Source: Perkinsela sp. pyNocScin1
Taxonomy: Eukaryota > Euglenozoa > Kinetoplastea > Prokinetoplastida > Perkinselidae
Reading direction: 5' to 3'
Length of the DNA: 64,000 nucleotides
Assembly: GCA_964019655.1 (NCBI GenBank)
Contig: CAXHTR010000003.1
Span: forward strand, 546,825-610,824
Part shown: piece by piece, positions 29,918 through 40,197 of the stretch
Position numbering within the stretch: the stretch's first letter is position 1
Layout: each line of letters opens with the position of its first letter
Translations under genes and position numbers: made by a program
The notes under the pieces: generated by a model
The model's database searches: none
Told to the model about the DNA's origin: nothing
The model's input: the letters and a program-made list of their open reading frames with translations, nothing else

Positions 29918-31687
29918 TTACTGTTGAGCATTTGTGTATACCTTGCTCCGCGTGGCGGAGCTGCGTACGATGTCCCAAAAGCTTTCTTTTGAGCGAGATC
30001 CCAACCTTTTGCACCACAATGCCAATTCACTAACCGCGCTAATTTCTTTCTCACTTGCAGCATTAGCTTTCATTCGACTACCAAGGTTTCGCGTGAGCGA
30101 GCGTATTGTATAGATATATGGTGGGCTCCCCACTGAGCGAATAAGATCAAGAACTTTGCTGATTTCAGTGTCTCTTAGCTGTGAACTTTCGATACGAAAT
30201 ACACCCATCAATGCCTCATTTAGCGCGAGAGTATGCAAAAACAGACCCTTTGTTTTGATATCTAAGCAGAGCGGTGTAAGACGCTCAGGGGCTTGAAAAC
30301 GCAGCATACGAAAAACTGTACCCATGAGAATATCATCCCATTTTTCAATCAAAAAATCTTTGCAGAGAGTACTGAGTGCGAGTTCCCACTTTTCAGAGTT
30401 TGTACAGCACAGAATAAACAAACGCCACTCACTATTTCCAAACGAAACTGATGAATCTTTTGCCCATTTCATCACTAGAAAAGCCTCTGCAGACCAATCC
30501 TTATTCTGTGGTGTTTCAAGAATATCGTTGTACTCGCCTTTTGCCGCTAGAGCAAGTTCTAAGTATTCACACTGTATTACCACCTTGTTGGCTTTGCTAT
30601 TCAAAAAGTCCAAGGAAACGTCACGATGGTTCGATATATTCCCACACTTAGGGCAAGGAAGTCCACCTCCTGATCGACAATAATATGCAAGTATTCGGAA
30701 AAAATCGAAAGCTGTAAGTGCTGCATTCTCATGGTATATACGCCAATTTGCGAACATGTGGCTCATATTTTTGTAGTTGAAGCTTGCCACAAGCTGCAAT
30801 AATTTCGATGTCAGAGTGTCTGGATAAAACATGCGTATTTTCCTCATATCCTCAAGCACAGAGTGCATTCGCAGTAAATCGTCACATGTAAAGAATAGCT
30901 CTGCAAGGCGGTGCATAAAAGCAAAACTCGGGCGAGTTGGTATATCTCTATGAATTTTCATTATGATTTCGTCTAGCAAGCGATAGGTCTCAATGACCGC
31001 AGTATCATAGTCACTCAGGCGCCCTTCACTCAGCACAAAGTCTACAAACATACCATCGCGCTTCCGTATACTGGAGGCCTGCCATTTCTCTTTGTACACG
31101 AGCTGTCTATCAAAGAGGCCGACAACTTGCATCATGATTACGACATACCGTGTCCATAGCATGTAATCCATTAGAATACCGTCTTCTTCAGACATCACTA
31201 TGAAGGCTCTCAGCCTTTCGTACGTTGCTGAAATTATTGAAATATTACGGCCCTCAAGCTCAACCTGTTTTTCTACGCTCTTACGAATCATACTTAGCAT
31301 AGCGTACGCATGTGGGCGGATCATTTGCATGCCTTGCTCGCGGAAGAGAAGAAGGGTATTCCATGCTACATCTAGGCTCCCACACCTAAAGGAGGACTCT
31401 AGAAATCGATGCATTAGGTCAGTTCTATCATTAACTAATCCAAAAGTTGGGTTCAGGCTAATAAAGGTCCTCATCACCCCAACTGCTGAGAAATAATCTG
31501 TGCTATCATTTGATTTCGCGAGAGCTTCGACCACAGAATGCTTAGAAAATTTCTGCTGCAGTGCGTGTGAATACGTATTGAAAGTTAGCGAAGGCTTCGG
31601 CAAAGTTGCCACACCTGAGCCTCTTGACACATATTGCCTACTCAAAAACAGAAAACTACACTCTTCCTTTTTTAACCATTTTAACAT
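29918..31687 (-). CDS. PPR-like helical-repeat protein, probably mitochondrial
   Basis: A 589-residue protein. Repeated helix pairs such as SFRCGSLDVAWNTLLLFREQGMQ, with a following long helix, are spaced about 35 residues apart. They resemble degenerate pentatricopeptide repeats, which bind organellar RNA. The N-terminus (MLKWLKKEECSFLFLSRQYVSRG) is compatible with a mitochondrial targeting peptide. The sequence PCPKCGN at about residue 350 suggests half a zinc knuckle. If it is a PPR protein it would act in mitochondrial RNA processing or translation, alongside uL13m and uL24m. It sits in the spacer of the inverted mtHSP70 duplication. Confidence 0.5.
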   Translation of the reverse strand: MLKWLKKEECSFLFLSRQYVSRGSGVATLPKPSLTFNTYSHALQQKFSKHSVVEALAKSNDSTDYFSAVGVMRTFISLNPTFGLVNDRTDLMHRFLESSFRCGSLDVAWNTLLLFREQGMQMIRPHAYAMLSMIRKSVEKQVELEGRNISIISATYERLRAFIVMSEEDGILMDYMLWTRYVVIMMQVVGLFDRQLVYKEKWQASSIRKRDGMFVDFVLSEGRLSDYDTAVIETYRLLDEIIMKIHRDIPTRPSFAFMHRLAELFFTCDDLLRMHSVLEDMRKIRMFYPDTLTSKLLQLVASFNYKNMSHMFANWRIYHENAALTAFDFFRILAYYCRSGGGLPCPKCGNISNHRDVSLDFLNSKANKVVIQCEYLELALAAKGEYNDILETPQNKDWSAEAFLVMKWAKDSSVSFGNSEWRLFILCCTNSEKWELALSTLCKDFLIEKWDDILMGTVFRMLRFQAPERLTPLCLDIKTKGLFLHTLALNEALMGVFRIESSQLRDTEISKVLDLIRSVGSPPYIYTIRSLTRNLGSRMKANAASEKEISAVSELALWCKRLGSRSKESFWDIVRSSATRSKVYTNAQQ

Positions 31688-31769
31688 TGCAAAGGCTTCG
31701 TCAAGAGACGATTATCATAAGCTGAGTACCGAACAATATTCAAGCAGAAAATGCTCTTACAATGCCAAT

Positions 31770-32534
31770 CTAGCCTAGAGCACCGTCAATTTTTGCCATT
31801 AATGCACTTACAGACCCTTTATCTTGAATGCTCAGAAAATGGTGCGTAAAGTATTGATTTGATTCAAGGAAATCCGCGAGGCACGCTAATATTCTTTTAC
31901 TTCGAGAGCTGGGATACCCCGATGAATTTGCAGAAAGAGTGCCATAATTAAAATAATCACTTAGCGCTGGGTGCAGCGAAGAAGCCTCCAGTAAATCAGA
32001 CTTAGAAAAAACCATAAAAAATGGATAGTCAAGCGAGACCATTATGGAGAGCGAGATGCACGATGCTGCAATGAAAGTAGTAATGGAAGAGCAATATACT
32101 GAATCAAGCATACTTATCACCACCGTCGGAAACTCAAATGCATTACGAATTTCATTTAAAATACGAGGCATCAAACTGCTTGAGGAGTATAGCTCTACTT
32201 GGCCAGGACAGTCGATGAGTAAAACATCGGGCTTGTCTTCGACAAGACGATTTATTTCTCCAAGAAGCCAGTCGATGCTCGATAAAACATGCTGTAAGGC
32301 CCACAGGAGGGCCCCGTTCGGTCCTAAGCTCTCCATGCTGGCAACAGCAAAGGCATCTACGAGACCTCGCACATCGACATCGAATTCCGCTGAAAAAATA
32401 TCAAGATCATTCGATGGATCTAAATTGATTATTGCGCATTGCCTATTGATAGCCATAAAAAATTCCTTTGCCCCCCTGCAATACGTTGTTTTGCCACTTC
32501 CTGCAGAACCCAATACAACTTGGACAGAAGTCAT
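31770..32534 (-). CDS. GPN2: GPN-loop GTPase, GPN2-like
   Basis: GPN GTPases help assemble and import RNA polymerase II and related polymerases. The P-loop GSAGSGKTTYCRG is near residue 10. The switch region carries IINLDPSND, and the diagnostic GPN loop LGPNGALLWAL follows, then LLIDCPGQVELY. The C-terminal SIQDKGSV is typical of GPN2 (IQDKES) rather than GPN1 or GPN3. The longer frame begins with a hydrophobic leader at 32603, but family members start close to the P-loop, so I use the internal ATG at 32534 (MTSVQVVLG), giving 254 residues. It is somewhat shorter than animal GPN2. Confidence 0.8.
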   Translation of the reverse strand: MTSVQVVLGSAGSGKTTYCRGAKEFFMAINRQCAIINLDPSNDLDIFSAEFDVDVRGLVDAFAVASMESLGPNGALLWALQHVLSSIDWLLGEINRLVEDKPDVLLIDCPGQVELYSSSSLMPRILNEIRNAFEFPTVVISMLDSVYCSSITTFIAASCISLSIMVSLDYPFFMVFSKSDLLEASSLHPALSDYFNYGTLSANSSGYPSSRSKRILACLADFLESNQYFTHHFLSIQDKGSVSALMAKIDGALG

Positions 32535-34236
32535 TGCGAGAAGTGCATTCCTAATTAGAAAAAATACCGAGCTCAAAATTGAATAGAGCATGTTAAATTC
32601 CACAGCATCATTCTAAAATGATTTTCTCGATGTCAAACACGCACTGGGCACTATTCTCTATTCACACCGAGTCGCTCGCGGAAATTCCTCCCATTATATC
32701 GAGAGACCTTCGATTTTCATGGACACAAGACAAAGCCTCGTGTCTGCCCCCAATTATCGTCTCGTTTCTTGTAGAGAATAATCAACTAGGCCTCATTTTC
32801 TAATCGCTTGTGCGCGTACCGTTGAAACGAAATAATTCACTTTAGATCATTGGGTACGTTTACATCATGAAATATTTTAAAGCCCTATTATTAAGATTTA
32901 AAAACACTGAGTGAGCATAATTGATGCAGTCAAATTAAATAAAATCCCAAAGCACATTGAAATCCCCTTGTGTGCCAGACTTCAGCACGCTCAGGTCCAC
33001 GCGCCATTCCCCTCTTCTAAAAATCATTGGATTAAAGTGCTACTTCTTCTAAATTCATCCATTCTTTTGCTTCTTCTTTGAATATACCGCATTCTTTCTA
33101 CTGTAACCACAGACTTCTGGGGAACTGGGCTGCTCGTAGGCGCATGGCTCAGGACATCAGCTTTCGTGTCTGTCCTCTGCAGAAAGGGATGCTAGGAAAC
33201 CGGGGACTTATTATGTTTGTTCCTTTTTCCCCAAGTGGATTGACTGTCGCCGATAAAACGGCCTATATGCGTCTCTGAAGCGGCCTATATGCGTCTCCCT
33301 ACAATTTTTTTGCCGTGCCCTTTTTTTCCGATTTTCACCCAAAATAGGTGAGTCACCCGAGGATAAGAAGCCCTGACCTATAACGATGCGCTGAACTCTG
33401 AGCATGATCACGCCAATTCAACCGCTTTTTATCACTTAAAAGAAATGAAAAGCTTTTTTTGTTAAGGGTTTTTTTCTGGGACATATGGAGCTCCATATTC
33501 TACCCCCATTATCTAACAAATCTGCCCAAACGTAGAAAAAGAATTCTAGTTAAGTTTGTTCTCAAAAATGCGTTCAATGCCCGAATAGGCTGCACAATTG
33601 CATGTGCTTGACATCTCTGAATATCTGACTAAAAAATCTGCTGATGAATTAGAGAAGTGGGGGCTAAATGTCGTTAAAAATGGTTGTGAAGAAATCAGCG
33701 TGGCGATTATGGATAAATAATTCGATAATTTTGGTAATATGGGTTGAAGCCATGACATGGGCTCTTGTGTGCTCCAGCAACATGATCAAACGGAGTGCTT
33801 ATATCATAGATAACTCTCCTGTGGAAAGTCATTATGCCAAACCCTCAGTGCGAATGGCTAAAGCAGCATAACCCTATTGCGTCCATGTTATTTCCGATGC
33901 TATATTAAAGTAAGCCACTGTAGTTTTTGCACTCTATCTTTTTTGCAAATCGCCCATATTTTCGAGACGCAGGGAAATAAAATTCAGTACAAATACTTTC
34001 GACACGCGGTCAAAATATGAAGAATCCCTCCGTATACGAGACAAGAGTTTCACTGTTTCTCGTAGCTAATAAGCCAGATATTGCGGGTATTAAAACTAAC
34101 AGAGTTTCCAAGGCGTAGCACTTCAAAAATTGAGTCATTTGTTTGTAACAAATCTCAACTATACTCGAACGCTTACTAATCCTATCACCTGCCACGTTTT
34201 ACATTTCTACGAAAAATACCATTGCTACCGCATAAA
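32535..34236. other. Gene-poor spacer before the second mtHSP70
   Basis: About 1.7 kb with no convincing gene. The frames here (for example 33078-33278 plus and 33546-33758 minus) are short and unlike known proteins. A 17-bp unit CGGCCTATATGCGTCTC occurs twice in tandem at 33259-33275 and 33281-33297. A perfect 16-bp palindrome ATATGGAGCTCCATAT lies at 33483-33498. The right end must contain the promoter of mtHSP70 copy 2, unrelated to that of copy 1. Confidence 0.45.
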
Positions 34237-36207
34237 ATGATGAACCTTCGCCGCACTTTTTCGGGGGTCTCTCTATCCAGCGTTCGTGCGTACTCCACGC
34301 CGAAGCTTGATGGTGATGTGATCGGAATCGATCTTGGAACCACAAATAGCTGTGTCGCCGTGCTTGAGGGTGGCAAACCACGCGTAATTGAAAATGCCGA
34401 GGGTATGCGCACCACACCGTCCATTGTTGCATTTAAGGGCGAGGAGAAGCTTGTAGGCCACGCTGCCAAGCGCCAGGCCGTTACGAACCCGGCCAATACC
34501 TTCTACGCGGCAAAACGCCTGATTGGGCGCCGTTTCGAAGACAGTCTGACCGAAAAACATAAGAAAATGGTTCCCTACAAGATATCACGCCACAGCAACG
34601 GTGATGCATGGGTGGAGGATGCAAACGGTAAAAAGTACTCGCCATCGCAGATTGGTGCGTTCGTACTTCAAAAAATGAAAGAAACCGCGGAGAGCCATCT
34701 TGGCCGCAAGGTGAAGCATGCAATTGTTACTGTTCCTGCATACTTCAACGATGCTCAGCGCACAGCCACGGCTGATGCAGGGCAGATTGCCGGTCTTAAC
34801 GTCGCACGCATCATCAATGAGCCGACGGCAGCAGCTATCGCATACGGTATGGACAAAGAGAAAGATCGTGTCGTCGCGATATACGATCTCGGTGGTGGTA
34901 CATTCGATATCTCAATTCTTGAGATTGCTGGTGGTGTCTTTGAGGTAAAGGCAACGAACGGTGACACCTTTCTCGGTGGAGAAGACTTCGATGCTGCACT
35001 CACTGAGTACATTATCAATGATTTCAAGAAGATGACTGGTATTGACCTAGCGCGCGAGAAAATGGCACTTCAACGCGTGCGTGAAGCTGCAGAAAAGGCT
35101 AAGTGTGAACTTTCATCGGCTGCACAAACAGAGATCAATCTCCCGTTCATCAGCGCAAATGCTGAGGGTCCGCAGCACATCCAAATGACGCTCACGCGTG
35201 CCAAGTTTGAAGGCCTGGTTGACCACATGGTACAGCGTAGCATTGCGCCTGTGAAGACGTGCCTGAAAGATGCTGGTGTGAGCACCTCTGAAGTGAACGA
35301 GGTCGTCATGGTCGGTGGTATGACGCGCATGCCAAAGGTCATTGACACTGTGAAGCAGTTCTTCGGCCGCGAGCCATTCCGTGGTGTGAACCCAGATGAA
35401 GTCGTTGCGATGGGCGCCGCCATCCAGGGTGGTGTAATGCGCGGCGAGGTAAAGGGTCTCGTGCTCCTTGACGTCACGCCACTTTCGCTTGGAATTGAGA
35501 CGCTTGGTGGTGTCTTCACACGTATGATTAATAAGAATACAACCATTCCAACAAAGAAGAGCCAGGTTTTTAGCACGGCAGCAGATAACCAGACGCAGGT
35601 GGGCATTAAGGTTTTTCAAGGCGAGCGTGAAATGGCATCAGATAACCAAATGCTCGGCCAGTTTGACCTCGTCGGCATTCCACCGGCACCACGTGGTGTT
35701 CCACAGATCGAGGTGACGTACGATATCGACGCGAACGGAATTTGCCATGTTACTGCGAAGGATAAGGCAACTGGCCGTGAGCAAAACATCACGATCCAGG
35801 CGAACGGTGGTCTTTCGAAGACCGAGGTTGAGAACATGATCAAGGACTCCGAGCAGCACGCTGAGGCCGACCGTAAGAAGCGCGACATGGTAGAATGCAA
35901 AAACAACGCGGACACGCAGCTCAACACGGCAGAAAAACAGCTAGGCGAATGGAAGCACGTCAGCGATAGTGAAAAGGAGAACGTCCGCAAGCTCGTCTCT
36001 GAGCTGCGCACAGTGATGGACAACAGCAACTCCACCAAGGAAGAGTTACAAGGCGCCACAGATAAGCTTCAGAAGGCTGTCATGGAGTGCGGGCGCACTG
36101 AATATCAGCAGGCCGCTGCCAAGAACACCGCCTCAAACCCGAGCGCAGAAGCCCAGCAGCAAGAGAAACCCAAGGAGGAGAACCCGGACGCCAACAAGCA
36201 GGCGTAG
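34237..36207 (+). CDS. Mitochondrial HSP70 (DnaK type), copy 2
   Basis: The protein is identical over all 656 residues to copy 1 (27753-29723, minus strand), including the presequence [13 protein letters not shown] and the C-terminal tail. The only upstream in-frame opening is a TTG at 34222, so the start is the ATG at 34237, exactly where the duplication begins. The 5' flank (AT-rich, ending ACCGCATAAA) shares nothing obvious with copy 1, so the two may be expressed differently. Complete lack of divergence, including at silent sites, means a very recent duplication, ongoing gene conversion or an assembly artefact. Confidence 0.95.
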   Translation: MMNLRRTFSGVSLSSVRAYSTPKLDGDVIGIDLGTTNSCVAVLEGGKPRVIENAEGMRTTPSIVAFKGEEKLVGHAAKRQAVTNPANTFYAAKRLIGRRFEDSLTEKHKKMVPYKISRHSNGDAWVEDANGKKYSPSQIGAFVLQKMKETAESHLGRKVKHAIVTVPAYFNDAQRTATADAGQIAGLNVARIINEPTAAAIAYGMDKEKDRVVAIYDLGGGTFDISILEIAGGVFEVKATNGDTFLGGEDFDAALTEYIINDFKKMTGIDLAREKMALQRVREAAEKAKCELSSAAQTEINLPFISANAEGPQHIQMTLTRAKFEGLVDHMVQRSIAPVKTCLKDAGVSTSEVNEVVMVGGMTRMPKVIDTVKQFFGREPFRGVNPDEVVAMGAAIQGGVMRGEVKGLVLLDVTPLSLGIETLGGVFTRMINKNTTIPTKKSQVFSTAADNQTQVGIKVFQGEREMASDNQMLGQFDLVGIPPAPRGVPQIEVTYDIDANGICHVTAKDKATGREQNITIQANGGLSKTEVENMIKDSEQHAEADRKKRDMVECKNNADTQLNTAEKQLGEWKHVSDSEKENVRKLVSELRTVMDNSNSTKEELQGATDKLQKAVMECGRTEYQQAAAKNTASNPSAEAQQQEKPKEENPDANKQA

Positions 36208-36422
36208 GCCCACTTACTCCACGGACATGCATATGTTACATTGCGTAAATAACTATATAATCTACATACACGCGTGAGCGTTGCGTAGAAAAGGTCAATT
36301 CCGTTACTATAGACCATTTTGAGACTTTCAATTTAGAGCATATTGATTCATTATTCAAAATGTGCTTCAGCTTTGCTGGATATGTGCGTTGACAGCAGCC
36401 TTTTTCGTGCAAAGATGACAGG
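34237..36422 (+). repeat. Right arm of the 2,186-bp inverted duplication (mtHSP70)
   Basis: Inverted copy of 27538-29723. Homology starts exactly at the ATGATG at 34237 and ends at 36422, where the next base differs (T against A in the other arm). A short, weaker likeness continues past the outer edge (AGTGACTTTTCG at 36437 against a similar string in the other arm), hinting that the original duplication was larger. Confidence 0.92.
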
Positions 36423-36572
36423 TAGATGTTTTTGAAAGTGACTTTTCGTACTGATAACAGTGCATAGTTTGAGTGTTATGCCAATATTGACATTTATATC
36501 TCTGTATGCGTGCGCTGAAAATTCGCAGCAAATTTATTTAATCGTTAGCTACAATCGCAATAATTTCATTTC

Positions 36573-38498
36573 ATGAAAAAGTCAACAGGAGGTGATTGTT
36601 CACACCCAGAGTCACAAGTTTATGAGAATTATGCGCTCGGTGGTCGTGCTTGTGGCCTTTGCGGAAAAGTCGTGAGTAATGCTGATCTCCGTGTGGAATC
36701 CGTGTTTCCGTCTGGTGCAGGACAGTCTCAGCCGGCAGTCATCCCGCGTTTCCGCCCTATTACACGTACGATTGGCCAAAGCACTACTCATTCAACGTTT
36801 TCAATGTCAAAGACGTGTATGGAGGGCGTCCAGCGTGACCTAATTAATTTATCACACAGACTTCAAACCTCAACCTCAGTTGTGGAAACAGCGAAACGCT
36901 TATACGCTATGCTAAACGAACGCCGCATGCACACAGGAGTTGAGAGACGTGTTACCCTTGGAGTGTGCTTGTACATCGCTTGTAGGCTTGAAAAAACGAA
37001 TCACGTGCTCTCTCAATTCGTACACGGCGTGGGTACTAGTGTGAATGTATTCACTGCCTTATTTGTGCGCATTTCGCACACTCTTGAGCTTGGTTTACAC
37101 TGTTCGAGCACCGAATCGTACCTTGAGACACTTGTGGATCATCTTGAGCTCGGAACGAGTGCCCCTATCATACTTGCGCGCGCAGAGGAGGTTCTTGAGC
37201 GCATGCACGAAGAATGGATTGATTATGGCCGCTACCCATTCGGTATCGTTGCTGCTGCTGTACTTATCGCATGCCAAATGAGTGGTCACTCACAGTGTGT
37301 TGAGAAGCTCAGCCAAATGGTTATGCTCTCAAGCCAAACACTATTGACTCGTCTGCGCGAGTTTCAGCGCACTAAAGCCGTTCGTGATGGGTCCCACAGT
37401 GAAAGCAGTGTGCCACCATGCTTTCGCTCTCAGCGTGATGCGCAGTACCTTGTTCGCCGCCTAAGCTCGTACAACGCACGCCTTCGTGACCTGCGCAGCA
37501 CACTTATAGAAATGGCCGCGGGAGCAGCTCATCTAAATAGCCCGATGATAGCAGCAACGTGGAAGTCTTATTGGAATACGCGTGCTGTCGCTGCGGCACT
37601 TTGCCACCAAATAGCGGCTGCCAGCACGTATTATGATGAATCACAGCCAGTTGGAGATATTTCAGCCGAAAAAATAGAGTTTGCGATGCTCAAGTATGGC
37701 ATACCTGCCTATTTGACTATCGAATCGCCCCCGACTCTTAACATGCAAGGGATGGAGTACCTTCGCCGAGACATCGCCATTTATGATGACGGCAATAGTG
37801 TCGAACCGGTATCGATGAAAATAAATACAGAAAGTACAGAGGATGAACGTTGTGAGGAACTAGCACAGTTGAAAGCGAAGAATGGTGATGATTTTTACTT
37901 AAATGCTATTGAAAGCGAAGCACATGAGCCAGCTCACGACGTTTGGATGATGGTTACGCTACAAGATAGTCCGATAGCAGCAGAAGTTGATGGCCACAAC
38001 GCAGATTTATCCACTAGCTGTGCGACAAGTGTTTTCAGCAAGTCAAGTCGTATTGAGCGCTTCCCCGAGATTGAGTACGACGAGAAAATCATTAAGTGTC
38101 GTGAAGCGTTTATTACTGATGCGCTTCTTTCCTGCGCAAGCGTAACAAACACACGCGTTGTACAGCCGCGAATCACAAGCGCGATCTCGGCGCTATCTAA
38201 TAGCTCTATGCCGCTTCACTGCATACCCTCTGATATATCGTTCCGCACAGCCTTCTCAGCTGTGTCAAAAGCATCCAGGCGAACTAAGTCGTATGTTTCA
38301 GTGAGTGGGTCTAGCCCAGGTTTATCAATGCTTGCTCGCGTGAAGAAAGGCTTGCGATCAAAAGTGAACGAGCAGGCTCTTGTTGAGCTACTAGATGGCA
38401 AATCTGAAGGGATAGATGTTCCATCATGGAATGAAAGCGTTGTAAATATGCAGAACCTACGCGGTTCAGAGGACGCACTTTCGACGATTTCTCAGTAA
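36573..38498 (+). CDS. BRF1: Transcription factor IIIB subunit BRF1
   Basis: BRF1 with TBP recruits RNA polymerase III to tRNA and 5S genes. The 641-residue protein opens with a zinc ribbon (CSHPESQVYENYALGGRACGLCGKVV). Two cyclin-like TFIIB repeats follow: the first contains RRVTLGVCLYIACRLEKTNHVLSQF, the second YPFGIVAAAVLIACQMSGHSQCVEKLSQMV. A helical region and a long, Ser-rich and acidic C-terminus follow, as in BRF1 and unlike the short TFIIB. One ligand of the zinc ribbon appears to be His. The YPFG-x-x-AAA-x-L-IA pattern of the second repeat favours BRF1. Confidence 0.88.
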   Translation: MKKSTGGDCSHPESQVYENYALGGRACGLCGKVVSNADLRVESVFPSGAGQSQPAVIPRFRPITRTIGQSTTHSTFSMSKTCMEGVQRDLINLSHRLQTSTSVVETAKRLYAMLNERRMHTGVERRVTLGVCLYIACRLEKTNHVLSQFVHGVGTSVNVFTALFVRISHTLELGLHCSSTESYLETLVDHLELGTSAPIILARAEEVLERMHEEWIDYGRYPFGIVAAAVLIACQMSGHSQCVEKLSQMVMLSSQTLLTRLREFQRTKAVRDGSHSESSVPPCFRSQRDAQYLVRRLSSYNARLRDLRSTLIEMAAGAAHLNSPMIAATWKSYWNTRAVAAALCHQIAAASTYYDESQPVGDISAEKIEFAMLKYGIPAYLTIESPPTLNMQGMEYLRRDIAIYDDGNSVEPVSMKINTESTEDERCEELAQLKAKNGDDFYLNAIESEAHEPAHDVWMMVTLQDSPIAAEVDGHNADLSTSCATSVFSKSSRIERFPEIEYDEKIIKCREAFITDALLSCASVTNTRVVQPRITSAISALSNSSMPLHCIPSDISFRTAFSAVSKASRRTKSYVSVSGSSPGLSMLARVKKGLRSKVNEQALVELLDGKSEGIDVPSWNESVVNMQNLRGSEDALSTISQ

Positions 38499-39732
38499 AA
38501 GCAGTCGTTTATACTGCAAATGTTTTCTTTTCAACTCCTAGTCGTCTTTACACAATTTATACAAGACGTATATGTTGAATTTGCTTAATTGGTAGATGGG
38601 TGCCCATATTACTCGAGAAGACATGTATGCACTCGTTGAGTCTATCCAGGCAGACATTCAGCGTTGGAAAGCACGAAACATGGAAGATATTCAAAGCATT
38701 GAACTAAAGCTTAATCTGCTTTCATCTGCAATTACCGTGGGCCAAGCTCACGAAAGCGGAGTGCAACTAGCACATACAAGTATTAGAAAGAAATTAGGAC
38801 AACAGACGCCAGATTCGGTTCGATCGATCAACGCAGAAAGAATAAATTCCGTTCTTAACTCTGAGCGTAAATTAGCATCCGATGGCCAAGCCGAGTCGCT
38901 CTTGAATGGTGCTGCCCAGTTAAGCTTAAACAATATCTGTCCCGATGAGCAATCCGAAGCTGGTAATGTCACCCTAAGTGCACCCCAAGAATTGTTCCCG
39001 AAAAGGATGGAGGGAGAAGCTCTTGCCCTCGCTGACCTCAAAGGTGCTACGGCGGATGCTGAGGCAGCGATAGATGCTACCTACATTCCGTGCACGCCGA
39101 AACCACAAAGATCAGCTGGCCATGAATTCTCGAAAACGCCATTCTCTCAAACCCCTTTCAGCCGCACGCCGTATTCTGCATCAAAGCAGCGCATGTCTTC
39201 ATCTCCAACTATGGCAATCGATTCAATCCTTCCTATGCAAAATATACGGGAATTTACATCGCTCTGCCTGACGTACCAGAACGGTCGTCCTGTTGTATCC
39301 CCTGTGGAAGAGTTGGAAAGCAATGCCGCACTGAAGCCGCAGAACGAGATGCTGCCAGGTACCTCATGCCAGGTGCTTGTAGAATTTAAACGCAATCGCG
39401 TTTATCAGTACGACTCACCATTTGTTATTTTACCGGGGAAACATGCCATTGTATCTGGTGATCGTGGAGATGACCTGGGCCTTGTGTTGTTTAGCTGGTT
39501 CACGACAAAACATGGTGTTGAAGCGTCAGGGATACCTGGTGCCTCCGAGGGAAAACAAATTGGTCTGGGGATCGGTAAGGTCGTACGAGCTGCTACTGAA
39601 GTTGAGGTTAGCGTCGTGCACAATGTGCTTAAAGACCTGGAGGTACAAGCGCTCGAAGTATGCCGTGCGAGAGTCCGTGATCTCGGCATCCCGATGTTTG
39701 TTCATGATGCTGAGTACCAGTATGATAGAAAG

Positions 39733-39760
39733 TGGAGATGCATAAAACTTAGGGCACACC
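39733..39760 (+). repeat. Left terminal inverted repeat of the IS30-like element
   Basis: 28 bp beginning TGGAGATGCATAAAACTT and ending AGGGCACACC. It is exactly complementary to 42986-43013. Preceded by AAG, the target duplication. Confidence 0.95.
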
Positions 39761-39821
39761 GAAACAATGTAGGGCACACCCGTAATAATATAGGGCACAC
39801 CGAAAAAACTTAGGGCACACC
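39751..39821 (+). repeat. Left sub-terminal AGGGCACACC array
   Basis: Four copies of AGGGCACACC in the same orientation at 39751, 39771, 39792 and 39812, spaced 20, 21 and 20 bp. The first lies in the terminal repeat. Spacing of two helical turns would put the sites on one DNA face, so they are probable transposase-binding sites. Confidence 0.85.
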
Positions 39822-40197
39822 ACAAATTCGAAAAAAAAAAGGTTTCCCCCCAGACCCAAAAAGGTTTTTACCGAGTGTTATTTAGTAATTTCCGGAGTTA
39901 TGAAGGAATATTCTTGGCGTAATAATTTTACTAGTAATTTTTTAGTAATAAATTAGTAAATTTCGTGAGCAATTTAGTACTACTTAGTAGTAGTGTACTA
40001 TATACTCACTACACTATACTCACTACACTATACACACTAACACACACTATTACTACTAACTTTAAGTATTAACACTTTTTATTCAGTTTTTATGCAGTGG
40101 TAGTCGTTTATTTTACTTAAGTGTGTAAGCACCAGCATACTTTAGAAGCAGTCATTGCTTATTAAAATAACGATTTTAGTGAGAAAACAAATTACGA

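Noticed and set aside
31770-32603. Longer GPN2 start with a hydrophobic leader
   Set aside because: GPN GTPases are cytosolic and start close to the P-loop. The internal ATG at 32534 gives the normal N-terminus.
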